This document shows, in pieces, positions 41,822 to 49,264 of a stretch of 49,264 bases of DNA; the first letter of the stretch is position 1, and every line of letters starts with the position of its first letter. The translations under genes were made by a program, and so were the position numbers. Source of the DNA: RGIG8306 sp964426655. Its GTDB lineage: Bacteria > Bacillota > Clostridia > Lachnospirales > Lachnospiraceae. The stretch lies in NCBI GenBank assembly GCA_964426655.1, contig CAYRQT010000011.1, forward strand, positions 1-49,264, written 5' to 3'. The notes beneath the pieces are model-generated. The model was not told the DNA's origin and did no database searches. It saw only the letters and a list, made by a program, of their open reading frames with translations.

Positions 41822-42514
41822 TCACACCATAAATCGAATTTTCCCGGTAAAATGGAGATTTTCTGTTTGCCGGACAATTTTGCCATTCCGAAGAATGATC
41901 TGTCTCTGGGCCACCTCTCCCACTTCCGGGTCATGGGTCACCACAATCAGCGTGGTGCCGTCTTCATGTAGTTTTCGGAACAATTCTACCACGATCTCTT
42001 CATTGGCATCATCTAGATTGCCTGTGGGTTCATCGGCCAGAATAATTTCCGGATGATTGATCAATGCCCTTGCCACACACACACGCTGCTGCTCCCCCCC
42101 TGAGAGCTGACTGGGCAAATGCTTTGCCCGTTCTGCCAGCCCCACCCTGTCCAGTGCCTCCATGGCCTCTTTTTCATCCGGAATACTGTGGTAATACTGG
42201 GACAGCATCACATTTTCAAGTGCATTTAGATAATTGACCAGATAAAACTGCTGAAAAATCAGCCCTATTTTGTCCCTGCGGATTTCCGTCAGTCTTTTGG
42301 CAGGCTCTTTTGCCACATCCACTCCATCCAACAGCACCTGCCCCCTGGAGGGCTTATCCATACATCCTATAATGTTCATCATGGTGCTTTTTCCGGAGCC
42401 GGAGGGGCCCATGATGGAAATCCACTCTCCCTTTTCGATGGAGAAGCTCACATCATCCAGGGCATGCAGATTGCCATATATTTTTGATACATTATGAAAT
42501 TCCAACAAACTCAT
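41822..42514 (-). CDS. ABC transporter ATP-binding protein (MacB/LolD type) of the iron module
   Basis: The 230-residue ATPase has Walker A GPSGSGKST, signature LSGGEQQRVCVARAL, Walker B IILADEPTGNLD and the switch VVTHD. It belongs to the group that works with FtsX-like permeases. ATG 42514 lies two bases after the second permease stop; the upstream in-frame extension is rejected. It should power or control the two permeases that precede it. In P19-type loci an ABC ATPase occupies the same position. Confidence 0.93.
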   Translation of the reverse strand: MSLLEFHNVSKIYGNLHALDDVSFSIEKGEWISIMGPSGSGKSTMMNIIGCMDKPSRGQVLLDGVDVAKEPAKRLTEIRRDKIGLIFQQFYLVNYLNALENVMLSQYYHSIPDEKEAMEALDRVGLAERAKHLPSQLSGGEQQRVCVARALINHPEIILADEPTGNLDDANEEIVVELFRKLHEDGTTLIVVTHDPEVGEVAQRQIILRNGKIVRQTENLHFTGKIRFMV

Positions 42515-42516
42515 CT

Positions 42517-43653
42517 CTACTCTCCCTTCAAAACCAGTGCCGGATCCACGGAGGTTGCATTGCGAATGGGCACCAGGCAGGCCACCCCTGTCACCAAAGT
42601 GGACACCAGGATGGTAATTGGCACAAGGATCCATCTAAACGAAATGTAACTGCTAAACACATTTACACTGACAAACTGTGCAAAGGCAAATCCCACAAAA
42701 GCCCCCAGCAAACCTCCCAGGCAGCCCAGGAGAATGCCCTCCCCTAAAAATTCCCGGATAATGTAACTGTCCGGTGCTCCAATGGCCTTCTTTAGTCCAA
42801 TTTCACTGCGTCGTTCTGATACCACTGCGGTCATGGTCGTGGCCACACAGATCATGGTCAGGGCGAGAACGATTACCGTTACCAGGAGCACAAGCGCCTG
42901 AAGCTTGGAAAGCACGGTGGCTTCGGATGCGGTCACCCTTTTCACCAGTTTTGCACTGACTGCAGTGCTGTTTTCATTGATGGCATCTGCATATTTCTGC
43001 AGCTGGGCAGATGTCGCAGAAACACTGATCTCTGCAATGTCCACATGCGGAGTCAGTCCGGTGAGGGCTGCCATACTTTCCTCAGAAAGATATACATACT
43101 CCTCCTCAGAACCTCCAGTATTTAAAATCCCGGTAATCAGGTAATCTGCAGAACTGTCCAGCTGGCTCTTATCTTCCGGGGTGAAATTCACATTGACTTT
43201 TTCGCCTACTTTCAGTTCCAGACTCTCTGCCACATTCTTTCCCACCAGAATCTCATTGTCCTGGACGGGATACGCCCCTTCCACCAGCCAGAAAGGACTG
43301 GTCTTTTGGACATCGTCCATATTTACGCCTGCCGCCAGAATGGGCTGCTCATGAATGCGCACGGTGTTATACTGATAAGCCGTGGCTCCCACCAGATCCG
43401 TCTCTGCAATCAGAGAAAGGCTTTCTTCCATTTCCTCTTTTGTAAAACTATCCTCTGCAGGCGTGAGAATCATATTGGCCCCATAATTTCTAAACTGAGC
43501 CCCCATCTGCCGGGGTACATCCACATAGATGGTAATAAGGCCGGAAAGGATGGTGGCTCCAATGGCAATGGCTAACAGGGCCACCAGCATCCGTGATTTT
43601 CGCCGCAGTAAAGATGCGGTTATCATACGCATGAGCATTTTCCTTTTCTTCAT
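42517..43653 (-). CDS. FtsX-like ABC permease (second of the pair)
   Basis: The 378-residue protein has an N-terminal membrane helix (about 16-40), a large extracytoplasmic domain and three C-terminal helices with the FtsX-type ERRSEIGLKKAIGAPDSYI segment. AAGGAGG precedes ATG 43653. It is paralogous to the permease just upstream. In MacB-like systems such permeases do mechanical work on outer-face partners rather than forming a pore; here the partner may be P19 or the lipoproteins. Confidence 0.9.
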   Translation of the reverse strand: MKKRKMLMRMITASLLRRKSRMLVALLAIAIGATILSGLITIYVDVPRQMGAQFRNYGANMILTPAEDSFTKEEMEESLSLIAETDLVGATAYQYNTVRIHEQPILAAGVNMDDVQKTSPFWLVEGAYPVQDNEILVGKNVAESLELKVGEKVNVNFTPEDKSQLDSSADYLITGILNTGGSEEEYVYLSEESMAALTGLTPHVDIAEISVSATSAQLQKYADAINENSTAVSAKLVKRVTASEATVLSKLQALVLLVTVIVLALTMICVATTMTAVVSERRSEIGLKKAIGAPDSYIIREFLGEGILLGCLGGLLGAFVGFAFAQFVSVNVFSSYISFRWILVPITILVSTLVTGVACLVPIRNATSVDPALVLKGE

Positions 43654-43674
43654 TTCAAACGGACCTCCTTTTTT

Positions 43675-44964
43675 CTATCTCCCATGAAGCACCTCCGCCG
43701 GCTGAAGCCGCAGCAGCATCCGTATGGCCGGTATGCTCCCGGCCATGATGACAACTGCTACCAGCACTCCCACAATGGGGATTACAATGGTGCGGATAGA
43801 AATGGAAGAGCCAAAGACACTTTGTCCGATGATCTGGGCAAATCCCATACCTGCAAAGAAACCAGCCACGCCCCCTACAACGGCAGCAATCATAATTTCC
43901 GTAAGCACCAGGGCAGTAATGGAGCGATTATATGCGCCGATGGCCTTCATCAGGCCGATCTCTCCTGCCCGTTCCATTACACTGGCGGTCACCAGATTGC
44001 TGATGCCCAGGGCAGAGCCGATAAGGCTGAGTACCATAATGAGCATCATAAGAAGCTCTGTTTTGTCCAGAATGGCCCCTTCTGAATCTGCCACCTGCCG
44101 CACAGGAGAAGCCACGGAGTCGGTAATGACCTCCTGAATCTGGTAGCAGATGGAACTGGCATAGGCCGTACAGTACCATACTTCGTACTGGGCCACCGTC
44201 AGGGAAGAAGGATCTTTCGCCGCCTTTTTGGCCAGCTCATTGTCCGGTGTGGTGAGGGCGCTCACCTCAATACTGTCTATTTTTCCATCCAGATCTGCCA
44301 GTGCCTGCGCCGCCTGCAGGGGTACATAAATCTGTTCATCTTCTTCTCCGCCGGATTCGAAGATTCCCACAACGGAAAGCGTCTTTTGGGAAGCTATCCC
44401 AGTAAGCGTAATCTGATCTCCTACCTCAATTTCCTGCAGGGCAGCAAGGGTGGTGCCCACCATGGCCACATCGGTTCCCATTTCACTTTGCTCATCAATC
44501 CATTCTCCCGCTGTAATATCCCACCAGGATCGCAGACTGCTCATCCCCGCATCCAGCTGCTCCCCGGTAGGAAGATCCAGGTGATGATTGAACCAACTGC
44601 CCACCACCGTCACAGTCGTACCATCTGCCAAAACCGCTTCCGCATTGGTGAAGGGCGCATAATCCACAATATTAAAAGCCCAGAAAATGGTCTTGATATT
44701 TCCAAGCTCATCTTCCTGCAAATAGGCATTTCCTCCCTCACTCTCATCCACATTATACAAATCATTCAGCACGGAGGCCTGTTTGGGCACCACGGTAATG
44801 TTGGCCCCATAGGTTTTTAATTCCTGATTCACCTTGTCACCCACATCCATGACCACGCTGATCAGAGCGGTGGCCAGGGATGCCCCCAGCGCAATGGTGA
44901 GGGCAATCAGGAGCATTTTTTTCCACTGATGAAGTAATGTTCCCCGAATCATTTTTAAAAACAT
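43675..44964 (-). CDS. FtsX-like ABC permease (first of the pair)
   Basis: The 429-residue protein has the same layout as its neighbour: an N-terminal helix (about 15-38), an outer domain that includes WYCTAYASSICYQIQEVI, and three C-terminal helices with ERAGEIGLMKAIGAYNRS. The outer domain is about 50 residues longer than in the second permease. A GGGGGC ribosome binding site lies before ATG 44964, 14 bases after the DUF2318 gene. Homologous permease pairs occur in the Campylobacter p19 locus. Confidence 0.9.
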   Translation of the reverse strand: MFLKMIRGTLLHQWKKMLLIALTIALGASLATALISVVMDVGDKVNQELKTYGANITVVPKQASVLNDLYNVDESEGGNAYLQEDELGNIKTIFWAFNIVDYAPFTNAEAVLADGTTVTVVGSWFNHHLDLPTGEQLDAGMSSLRSWWDITAGEWIDEQSEMGTDVAMVGTTLAALQEIEVGDQITLTGIASQKTLSVVGIFESGGEEDEQIYVPLQAAQALADLDGKIDSIEVSALTTPDNELAKKAAKDPSSLTVAQYEVWYCTAYASSICYQIQEVITDSVASPVRQVADSEGAILDKTELLMMLIMVLSLIGSALGISNLVTASVMERAGEIGLMKAIGAYNRSITALVLTEIMIAAVVGGVAGFFAGMGFAQIIGQSVFGSSISIRTIVIPIVGVLVAVVIMAGSIPAIRMLLRLQPAEVLHGR

Positions 44965-44978
44965 GCCATTGCCCCCTT

Positions 44979-46226
44979 TTAATCAAACTCTGATTCGTAT
45001 TCCAGCAGCCCCTCAATGGGAACTACGATATTGCCGTTGGCTATGCTGTATGTTATGACAATGGGGTTACAGCCCCCCTTAAAGCCTATCGTATTGATAT
45101 TCATGACCACATCACACAGGTTGCAGACAATCTGTCCCTCTTTTTCGTAATACCCGGTTTCTCCACAAATCTCGCAGGCATCCAGCCCCACACCAAATGC
45201 GGAAGAATTTGGCTTTTGAATGACAATAAACCGGATAACAACACCGCTGTCCGCCGTATAGCCAAAGCGATGAAGATGCCCATCGTTAACCAGTTCAAAT
45301 GGTACGATTACATTGCCGTCTTCTATGACCGCCTCCTCAATGGGAGAAAGTTCTATTTTCCTATTGGCATACGCCTTAACTGCCGTCATATTGACCGCAA
45401 CCAGCAAAAAGCAAAGCAGATAAACCAGGCTCCACCGTCTGTTTCTTCTCCATTTCGCCAGAATTTTCCGACGTTGCGCATGATTTTCATAGGGTTCCTG
45501 TACATGGAAACTGCGCAACAGAAGATAAACCGGCACCGCTGCCCCCATCAGAATGGTCAGGTAAACAAACCAGCTGCTAAGATTAGAGGCATATTTGGAA
45601 ATGGAGAACAGTGTGTGATTGGTGGGAATGATCCGCTTGGCCAGCAGGATTCCAAAGGCAGAGGCCACCTGTTTAAACGCATTTACGAACAGGGTTGCCA
45701 GCATCAGCCCCAAAGCCACATGTTTTTTCACCCGGCAGGCTCCCTGATACATGCTAATGCCCATCAGCAACGTTAAAAGGCCGCCAAATAACAACCCCAG
45801 AACTTTTACAATGAAGGCAGTGGACATGATGGTATCTTCCGTCAAAAGGATGGTATGGGGCATTTCAAAGAAAGCAGGCAGATAATACAGCATCAGCATG
45901 GCCAGCTCTATACTCAGCAGTATGGGAGAAACCCAGGAGGCTATCTTTTTTTGCCATTTCCCCAAAAGGGTGCAGAGCAAAAAGAGAAGCAGAACGCCCA
46001 AGGTCACTGCGTAAATTCTAAGATTCCAGGTTCCAGTATTGATTTTGCTGGTGGTTGTTTTTAAATATGTCATGATCAACGCACTGAAAAGTCCAGCAAG
46101 ACCTCCCAGCTTCAAAATCATTTCTCCACGACCCGGATAAGCCATGTGCACATATGCCAGGATCAGGCCCGCCATAATCATTAGCGTCGCCAGCTGCTCC
46201 GTAGATTGTACAAGATAATTCAGCAC
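44979..46226 (-). CDS. DUF2318 membrane protein with extracytoplasmic CxxC domain
   Basis: The 415-residue protein has about nine membrane helices, then an outer C-terminal domain of about 130 residues with the DUF2318 pattern CEICGETGYYEKEGQIVCNLC and GGCNPI. The paired CxxC motifs suggest metal or redox cofactor binding. This family is a regular partner of FTR1 and P19 and is thought to take part in iron reduction or transfer; the mechanism is unproven. The start is GTG 46226 with AAGGTG 6 bases upstream. Confidence 0.9.
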   Translation of the reverse strand: MLNYLVQSTEQLATLMIMAGLILAYVHMAYPGRGEMILKLGGLAGLFSALIMTYLKTTTSKINTGTWNLRIYAVTLGVLLLFLLCTLLGKWQKKIASWVSPILLSIELAMLMLYYLPAFFEMPHTILLTEDTIMSTAFIVKVLGLLFGGLLTLLMGISMYQGACRVKKHVALGLMLATLFVNAFKQVASAFGILLAKRIIPTNHTLFSISKYASNLSSWFVYLTILMGAAVPVYLLLRSFHVQEPYENHAQRRKILAKWRRNRRWSLVYLLCFLLVAVNMTAVKAYANRKIELSPIEEAVIEDGNVIVPFELVNDGHLHRFGYTADSGVVIRFIVIQKPNSSAFGVGLDACEICGETGYYEKEGQIVCNLCDVVMNINTIGFKGGCNPIVITYSIANGNIVVPIEGLLEYESEFD

Positions 46227-46296
46227 TTTTTTACACCTTCCCCGTGTGAGATCACATTAGGAAATCCTTCCCTGATGTTGTTCTGAAATGGAGAAA

Positions 46297-46329
46297 GCTG
46301 TGCCAGGGATTATTCTCCACAGGCACAGC
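46297..46329 (-). promoter_or_regulatory. Hairpin between p19 and the DUF2318 gene
   Basis: On the minus strand GCTGTGCC pairs with GGCACAGC (8 base pairs, 17-base loop), followed by TTTCTCC. The U-tract is poor, so it may be a partial terminator or a processing/stability element that lets the abundant P19 lipoprotein outrun downstream genes. Confidence 0.45.
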
Positions 46330-46349
46330 GACCCCATTGTCTTATTATT

Positions 46350-47018
46350 TTACCACTCCTGAGGAATGTAATCCCAGCCTTCAAAAGTAAAGGTCAGATT
46401 TCCATCTCCGAAATATGTATCAAAAGATCCGCCAGGACCAGTCTCTGCGTCGGTATGGAGCAGATATCCATTTTCCTCGGGGCTGTGAATGGTAAATTCA
46501 ATGGAATAGGTATCTGCATCCGGCAAGGCAATGTTGGCACCATAGTGCGGGCCGTCCGATGCACTCATTTCCATAAATGTGCCTTCTGCAGCCACCTCTC
46601 CGTCAGATCCTACGACTTTATAATCCACCGTTAAATAAGGCACCCAGTCTCCTACGCCAAAACCAAGGTCATTGGCCAGAGCAGAAATATCGGCTTCCAG
46701 ATGGATATCAAAACCTTCAATGTTTTCGTTGCCGTTGGACATGGGAACAGGCTGGAAATACACTGCAGACAGATTGATAAATCCCACTTCTTCATCCTCA
46801 AAAATGGGGTATTCTGTAAATCCGGCCGCCTCTCCCGGAGCAGATGCTCCTCCTTCTTCAGTGGTATCCACCTCTTCTGAAATATCCTCTGCTGTGGTTG
46901 CTGCTTCGGTAGTCGTTTCAGCAACAGTTGTGGTTTGGGCAGTATCGTTGGATGAGCATCCGCCCAGAGCCAGAACAGCCATAGCTGTGCACAGTGAAAT
47001 TGCCACTGTCTTTCTCAT
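46350..47018 (-). CDS. P19/Tp34-family iron-binding lipoprotein
   Basis: The 222-residue protein has a signal with lipobox LGGC (Cys21), a low-complexity Thr/Glu/Ala linker (about 22-60), then the P19 domain with EGFDIHLEADISAL and SASDGPHYGANIALP, which carry the conserved metal-binding His and acidic residues of the family. P19 proteins bind iron and copper outside the membrane and pass iron to FTR1. GGAGGAAC precedes ATG 47018. It lies 78 bases after the FTR1 gene. Confidence 0.93.
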   Translation of the reverse strand: MRKTVAISLCTAMAVLALGGCSSNDTAQTTTVAETTTEAATTAEDISEEVDTTEEGGASAPGEAAGFTEYPIFEDEEVGFINLSAVYFQPVPMSNGNENIEGFDIHLEADISALANDLGFGVGDWVPYLTVDYKVVGSDGEVAAEGTFMEMSASDGPHYGANIALPDADTYSIEFTIHSPEENGYLLHTDAETGPGGSFDTYFGDGNLTFTFEGWDYIPQEW

Positions 47019-47096
47019 AATAGTTCCTCCTTTAATTAATATGATATTTTAATTCCGTCCTGCAAATGCAGATCCGGTAATTAACGAATGTTTATG

Positions 47097-48578
47097 TCAG
47101 CCCTCTTCCTCCTGCAATTCCAGCAAGATGGCTTTGACTTCAGCCCGTAAGGCTTCATGGCGGGCTCTTTTTTCTTCTTCCTGCTGTATAACCAGGGCCT
47201 CTTTTTTCCGGGCCTCTGCCTCCAGACGGATTTTTTTATTCCGTCGGCTTTGCAGGACAAAGAGCACAATGGAGATGGCCAATAAAATCAGCTGTGGAAT
47301 CAATGTTTCCAGAATGGGATAAATTCCCAGCACATCCAGCACATCGTTGGAGGGAATCCAGGCCAGCCAGTCAGGAGAGGTCATGGTAATGATGTCCCCT
47401 TCAATCAGTTCCTTAATGCCCGCCCCCAGAAAGGAGATGGCCATCAGCGACATCAAAATACCCGTGGCTGTAAAAAACGGCTTGATGGGAATGTTCACAC
47501 TGAGGAAACGAATGGCCAGATATACAGCTACCAGGCACACACAGCCCAGAATAAAGCCGGCCCATACACTGCCTGTATTGCCATTGGAAAGCATGGGCTG
47601 GTAAAACAGCACCACCTCGGCCCCTTCCCTGAACACAGCCAGGAAAGCCGTGAAGGTCAGGGCAAAGCCGCTTCCCTTTTCTGTAGACTGCTTTGTTTTT
47701 GTCTGGATATAAGTTGTCCAGGCTTCTGTCTCTGTTTTGGATAACATCCAGTTGCTAACATAAAACAGCACAACCACTGCCAGCAAAGCCGTAACGCCCT
47801 CAATCACTTCCTGAGAAGCACTGTTTGCCAGTTTAAACAGGTTCAGCAGCCAGGCCAGAAGGAAGCTGGCCACAATACCCGCCAACGAGCCCACATATAC
47901 CGGCGTCACCAGTTTTTTGCGGCGAAGCATATCCTCTCCTGCAGTTTTTGTCAGATAAGCCACAATGGCTCCCACAATCAGGATGGCCTCAAACCCCTCT
48001 CTTAAAATAATGGAAAAGCAGGCTGCAAATGTGGCCACTGCCGCCGAGGTTCCGCCGGAAGTGCTTCCGGAAGTTTCACTGCCGGTCTCCTCTCCAGTCT
48101 CTTCACTGGGGGTTGTACCGTCCAAAACATGGGCGTCCTCTCTGAGCATGGAGGCCAGAAGATCCACCTCTTCATTAAATTCGTCTGTGCTTCCCCCGTT
48201 TTTCGTTACCGCCTTGCAACGGGAAAACTGCAGTTCCATCTCTGTTTTTCTGGAACCGGAGATGTATCCCATGGCGATGCGTTCAAAACCGGTGGTTTCG
48301 TAATAACCGTAATACCCATCGTTTATGGCGTTATAGGCGCCTTTGGCATCCCCCTGTGCATACAGGGATTTCGCCTCTTCAAACACTGCCTCCATGGCAT
48401 CCACCACATCATTCCATGTGGAGGACGGTTGTCCAGATGCCTGATATTCTGCCCAGGTGGAATAATATACTTCTTCCGCCCTGGTACTTTGCAGCCCCAT
48501 CCCCGGAAGCAGCAGCAAAGAAAGCAACACCACACCCAGGAATTTTCCAAAACGTATTTTTTTGCCAGATTCCTTCAT
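47097..48578 (-). CDS. FTR1-family high-affinity iron permease
   Basis: The 493-residue protein has a signal segment (about 10-34), an outer helical domain (about 36-155), a Ser/Thr/Glu/Gly linker and seven membrane helices with two REGxE iron-channel motifs, REGFE at 193-197 and REGAE at 317-321. The cytoplasmic tail is highly charged (about 445-493). FTR1 permeases import iron, usually after oxidation or presentation by a partner, here most likely P19. It begins two bases after the ABC ATPase stop. No EfeO or EfeB gene is nearby. Confidence 0.95.
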   Translation of the reverse strand: MKESGKKIRFGKFLGVVLLSLLLLPGMGLQSTRAEEVYYSTWAEYQASGQPSSTWNDVVDAMEAVFEEAKSLYAQGDAKGAYNAINDGYYGYYETTGFERIAMGYISGSRKTEMELQFSRCKAVTKNGGSTDEFNEEVDLLASMLREDAHVLDGTTPSEETGEETGSETSGSTSGGTSAAVATFAACFSIILREGFEAILIVGAIVAYLTKTAGEDMLRRKKLVTPVYVGSLAGIVASFLLAWLLNLFKLANSASQEVIEGVTALLAVVVLFYVSNWMLSKTETEAWTTYIQTKTKQSTEKGSGFALTFTAFLAVFREGAEVVLFYQPMLSNGNTGSVWAGFILGCVCLVAVYLAIRFLSVNIPIKPFFTATGILMSLMAISFLGAGIKELIEGDIITMTSPDWLAWIPSNDVLDVLGIYPILETLIPQLILLAISIVLFVLQSRRNKKIRLEAEARKKEALVIQQEEEKRARHEALRAEVKAILLELQEEEG

Positions 48579-48580
48579 CT

Positions 48581-49189
48581 CTACCTCTCCTTCCTGATTA
48601 TTCCGGCATCCATGCGGTAGATTTCATCTGCGTAAGCAAATGTCTCTTTGTCATGGGTTGCCATAAGCACTATTTTCCCCTGGTCCGCTGCCCTTTTCAG
48701 CATACCCAGCACAATTTCCGTGTTTTCATCGTCCAGATCTGCCGTGGGCTCATCTGCCAAAATCACATCCGGATCCTGCAAAAGAGCTCTGGCTATGGAC
48801 ATACGCCGCATCTCCCCGCCGGACAATTCTGCCGGCCTGGCTTTTGCCAGATCTCCAATTCCTGTTTCCTCCAGCAGTTCCATTCCCCGGCTCTCCATCC
48901 GGGCATCTGCCGCCCCATAAATGACACCGGGCAGCAGCACATTTTCCAGCACAGTCAGGGACATGATGGCGGCCTGTCCCTGCGGAATGACGCCAAAATG
49001 CTGATTTCTGAACCGGGAGAGCGGCAAATCTTCCATTTGATAGACATCCATGTCGTTTAACAGAACTCTGCCCATGGTGGGGGCCAGCAGGCCGGACAGC
49101 ATGTTCAGCAGGGTGCTTTTTCCGCTCCCTGATCTGCCATACAAGGCAACCAGCTTTCCTGAGGAAAGGGAAAGCGTCGCTTCATGCAC
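48581..49189 (-). CDS. ABC transporter ATP-binding protein, start unresolved
   Basis: The ATPase has Walker A GRSGSGKST, signature LSGGEMRRMSIARAL, Walker B VILADEPTADLD and ATHD, close to the MacB/LolD group. GTG 49189 is the first usable start, but it leaves out the normal N-terminal strand. In-frame sequence that reads LKIYREESNVFF continues upstream to about 49229 and stays open to a stop at 49250, yet has no ATG, GTG or TTG. The start may be miscalled, frameshifted at the run of six T, or use a rare codon. It is the first visible gene of the iron operon. Confidence 0.85.
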   Translation of the reverse strand: MHEATLSLSSGKLVALYGRSGSGKSTLLNMLSGLLAPTMGRVLLNDMDVYQMEDLPLSRFRNQHFGVIPQGQAAIMSLTVLENVLLPGVIYGAADARMESRGMELLEETGIGDLAKARPAELSGGEMRRMSIARALLQDPDVILADEPTADLDDENTEIVLGMLKRAADQGKIVLMATHDKETFAYADEIYRMDAGIIRKER

Positions 49190-49264
49190 AGCAAAGAATA
49201 CATTGCTTTCCTCTCTGTATATTTTTAGTGAAGTTGTACAAAAAAGCCTTTATTTATCAGCCTT

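Noticed and set aside
1..49264. CRISPR arrays, tRNA genes, insertion sequences, phage or attachment sites
   Set aside because: None was found by eye on either strand; short repeats seen were isolated.

Overview
The window reads as a scaffold from an anaerobic, mid-GC Gram-positive of the Clostridia, most like Lachnospiraceae. Supporting signs are two oxygen-sensitive class III ribonucleotide reductases with NrdG, a Rex redox regulator, a tryptophan T-box, strong TTGACA/TATAAT-type promoters with AGGAGG ribosome binding sites, lipoproteins with Gram-positive-style lipoboxes and no respiratory oxidase. Two runs of N (29698-29755 and 34286-34295) mark assembly gaps. No tRNA, rRNA, CRISPR array, transposase or prophage gene was seen.

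Layout. 1-6419 (minus): carAB, with carB cut by the window edge, then upstream a GNAT acetyltransferase, a 70-residue membrane peptide and a membrane-anchored CotH-like protein. 6520-13394 (minus): a complete trpEGDCFBA operon behind a near-consensus promoter and a Trp-specific T-box attenuator. 13434-18490 (minus): a cytidylate-kinase-like protein, ilvE with its own promoter and terminator, folA, and a copper P-type ATPase with a C-terminal CopZ-like domain. 18696-20992 (plus): aroF and tyrA, closed by a two-way terminator. 21008-25709 (minus): rex-acpS-nnr-alr and yebC. 25806-27722 (plus): an ABC-F ATPase. 27732-29688 (minus): a PAP2 phosphatase and an M18 aminopeptidase. 29865-37792 (minus): a class III RNR with a fused redoxin tail, and a separate nrdD-nrdG-TPR lipoprotein-hflX operon, each promoter carrying a pair of NrdR boxes 32 bp apart.

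37902-49264 (minus) is the most unusual part. A tightly packed run encodes an ABC ATPase, FTR1 iron permease, P19/Tp34 lipoprotein, DUF2318 membrane protein, two FtsX-type permeases and a second ABC ATPase. This is the gene content of the P19-type iron uptake system. The run then continues, through overlapping genes, into an FMN-binding lipoprotein, an unrecognised membrane-anchored protein that also carries an S-G-A-T tetrad, and a fumarate reductase-like frdCAB set. Its flavoprotein has Gln in place of the His that normally binds FAD covalently. A strong terminator follows frdB. I infer that iron acquisition here is coupled to a flavin/quinone electron-transfer module.

A second notable point is a good ribosome binding site and ATG inside copA that could release its C-terminal domain as a free copper chaperone.
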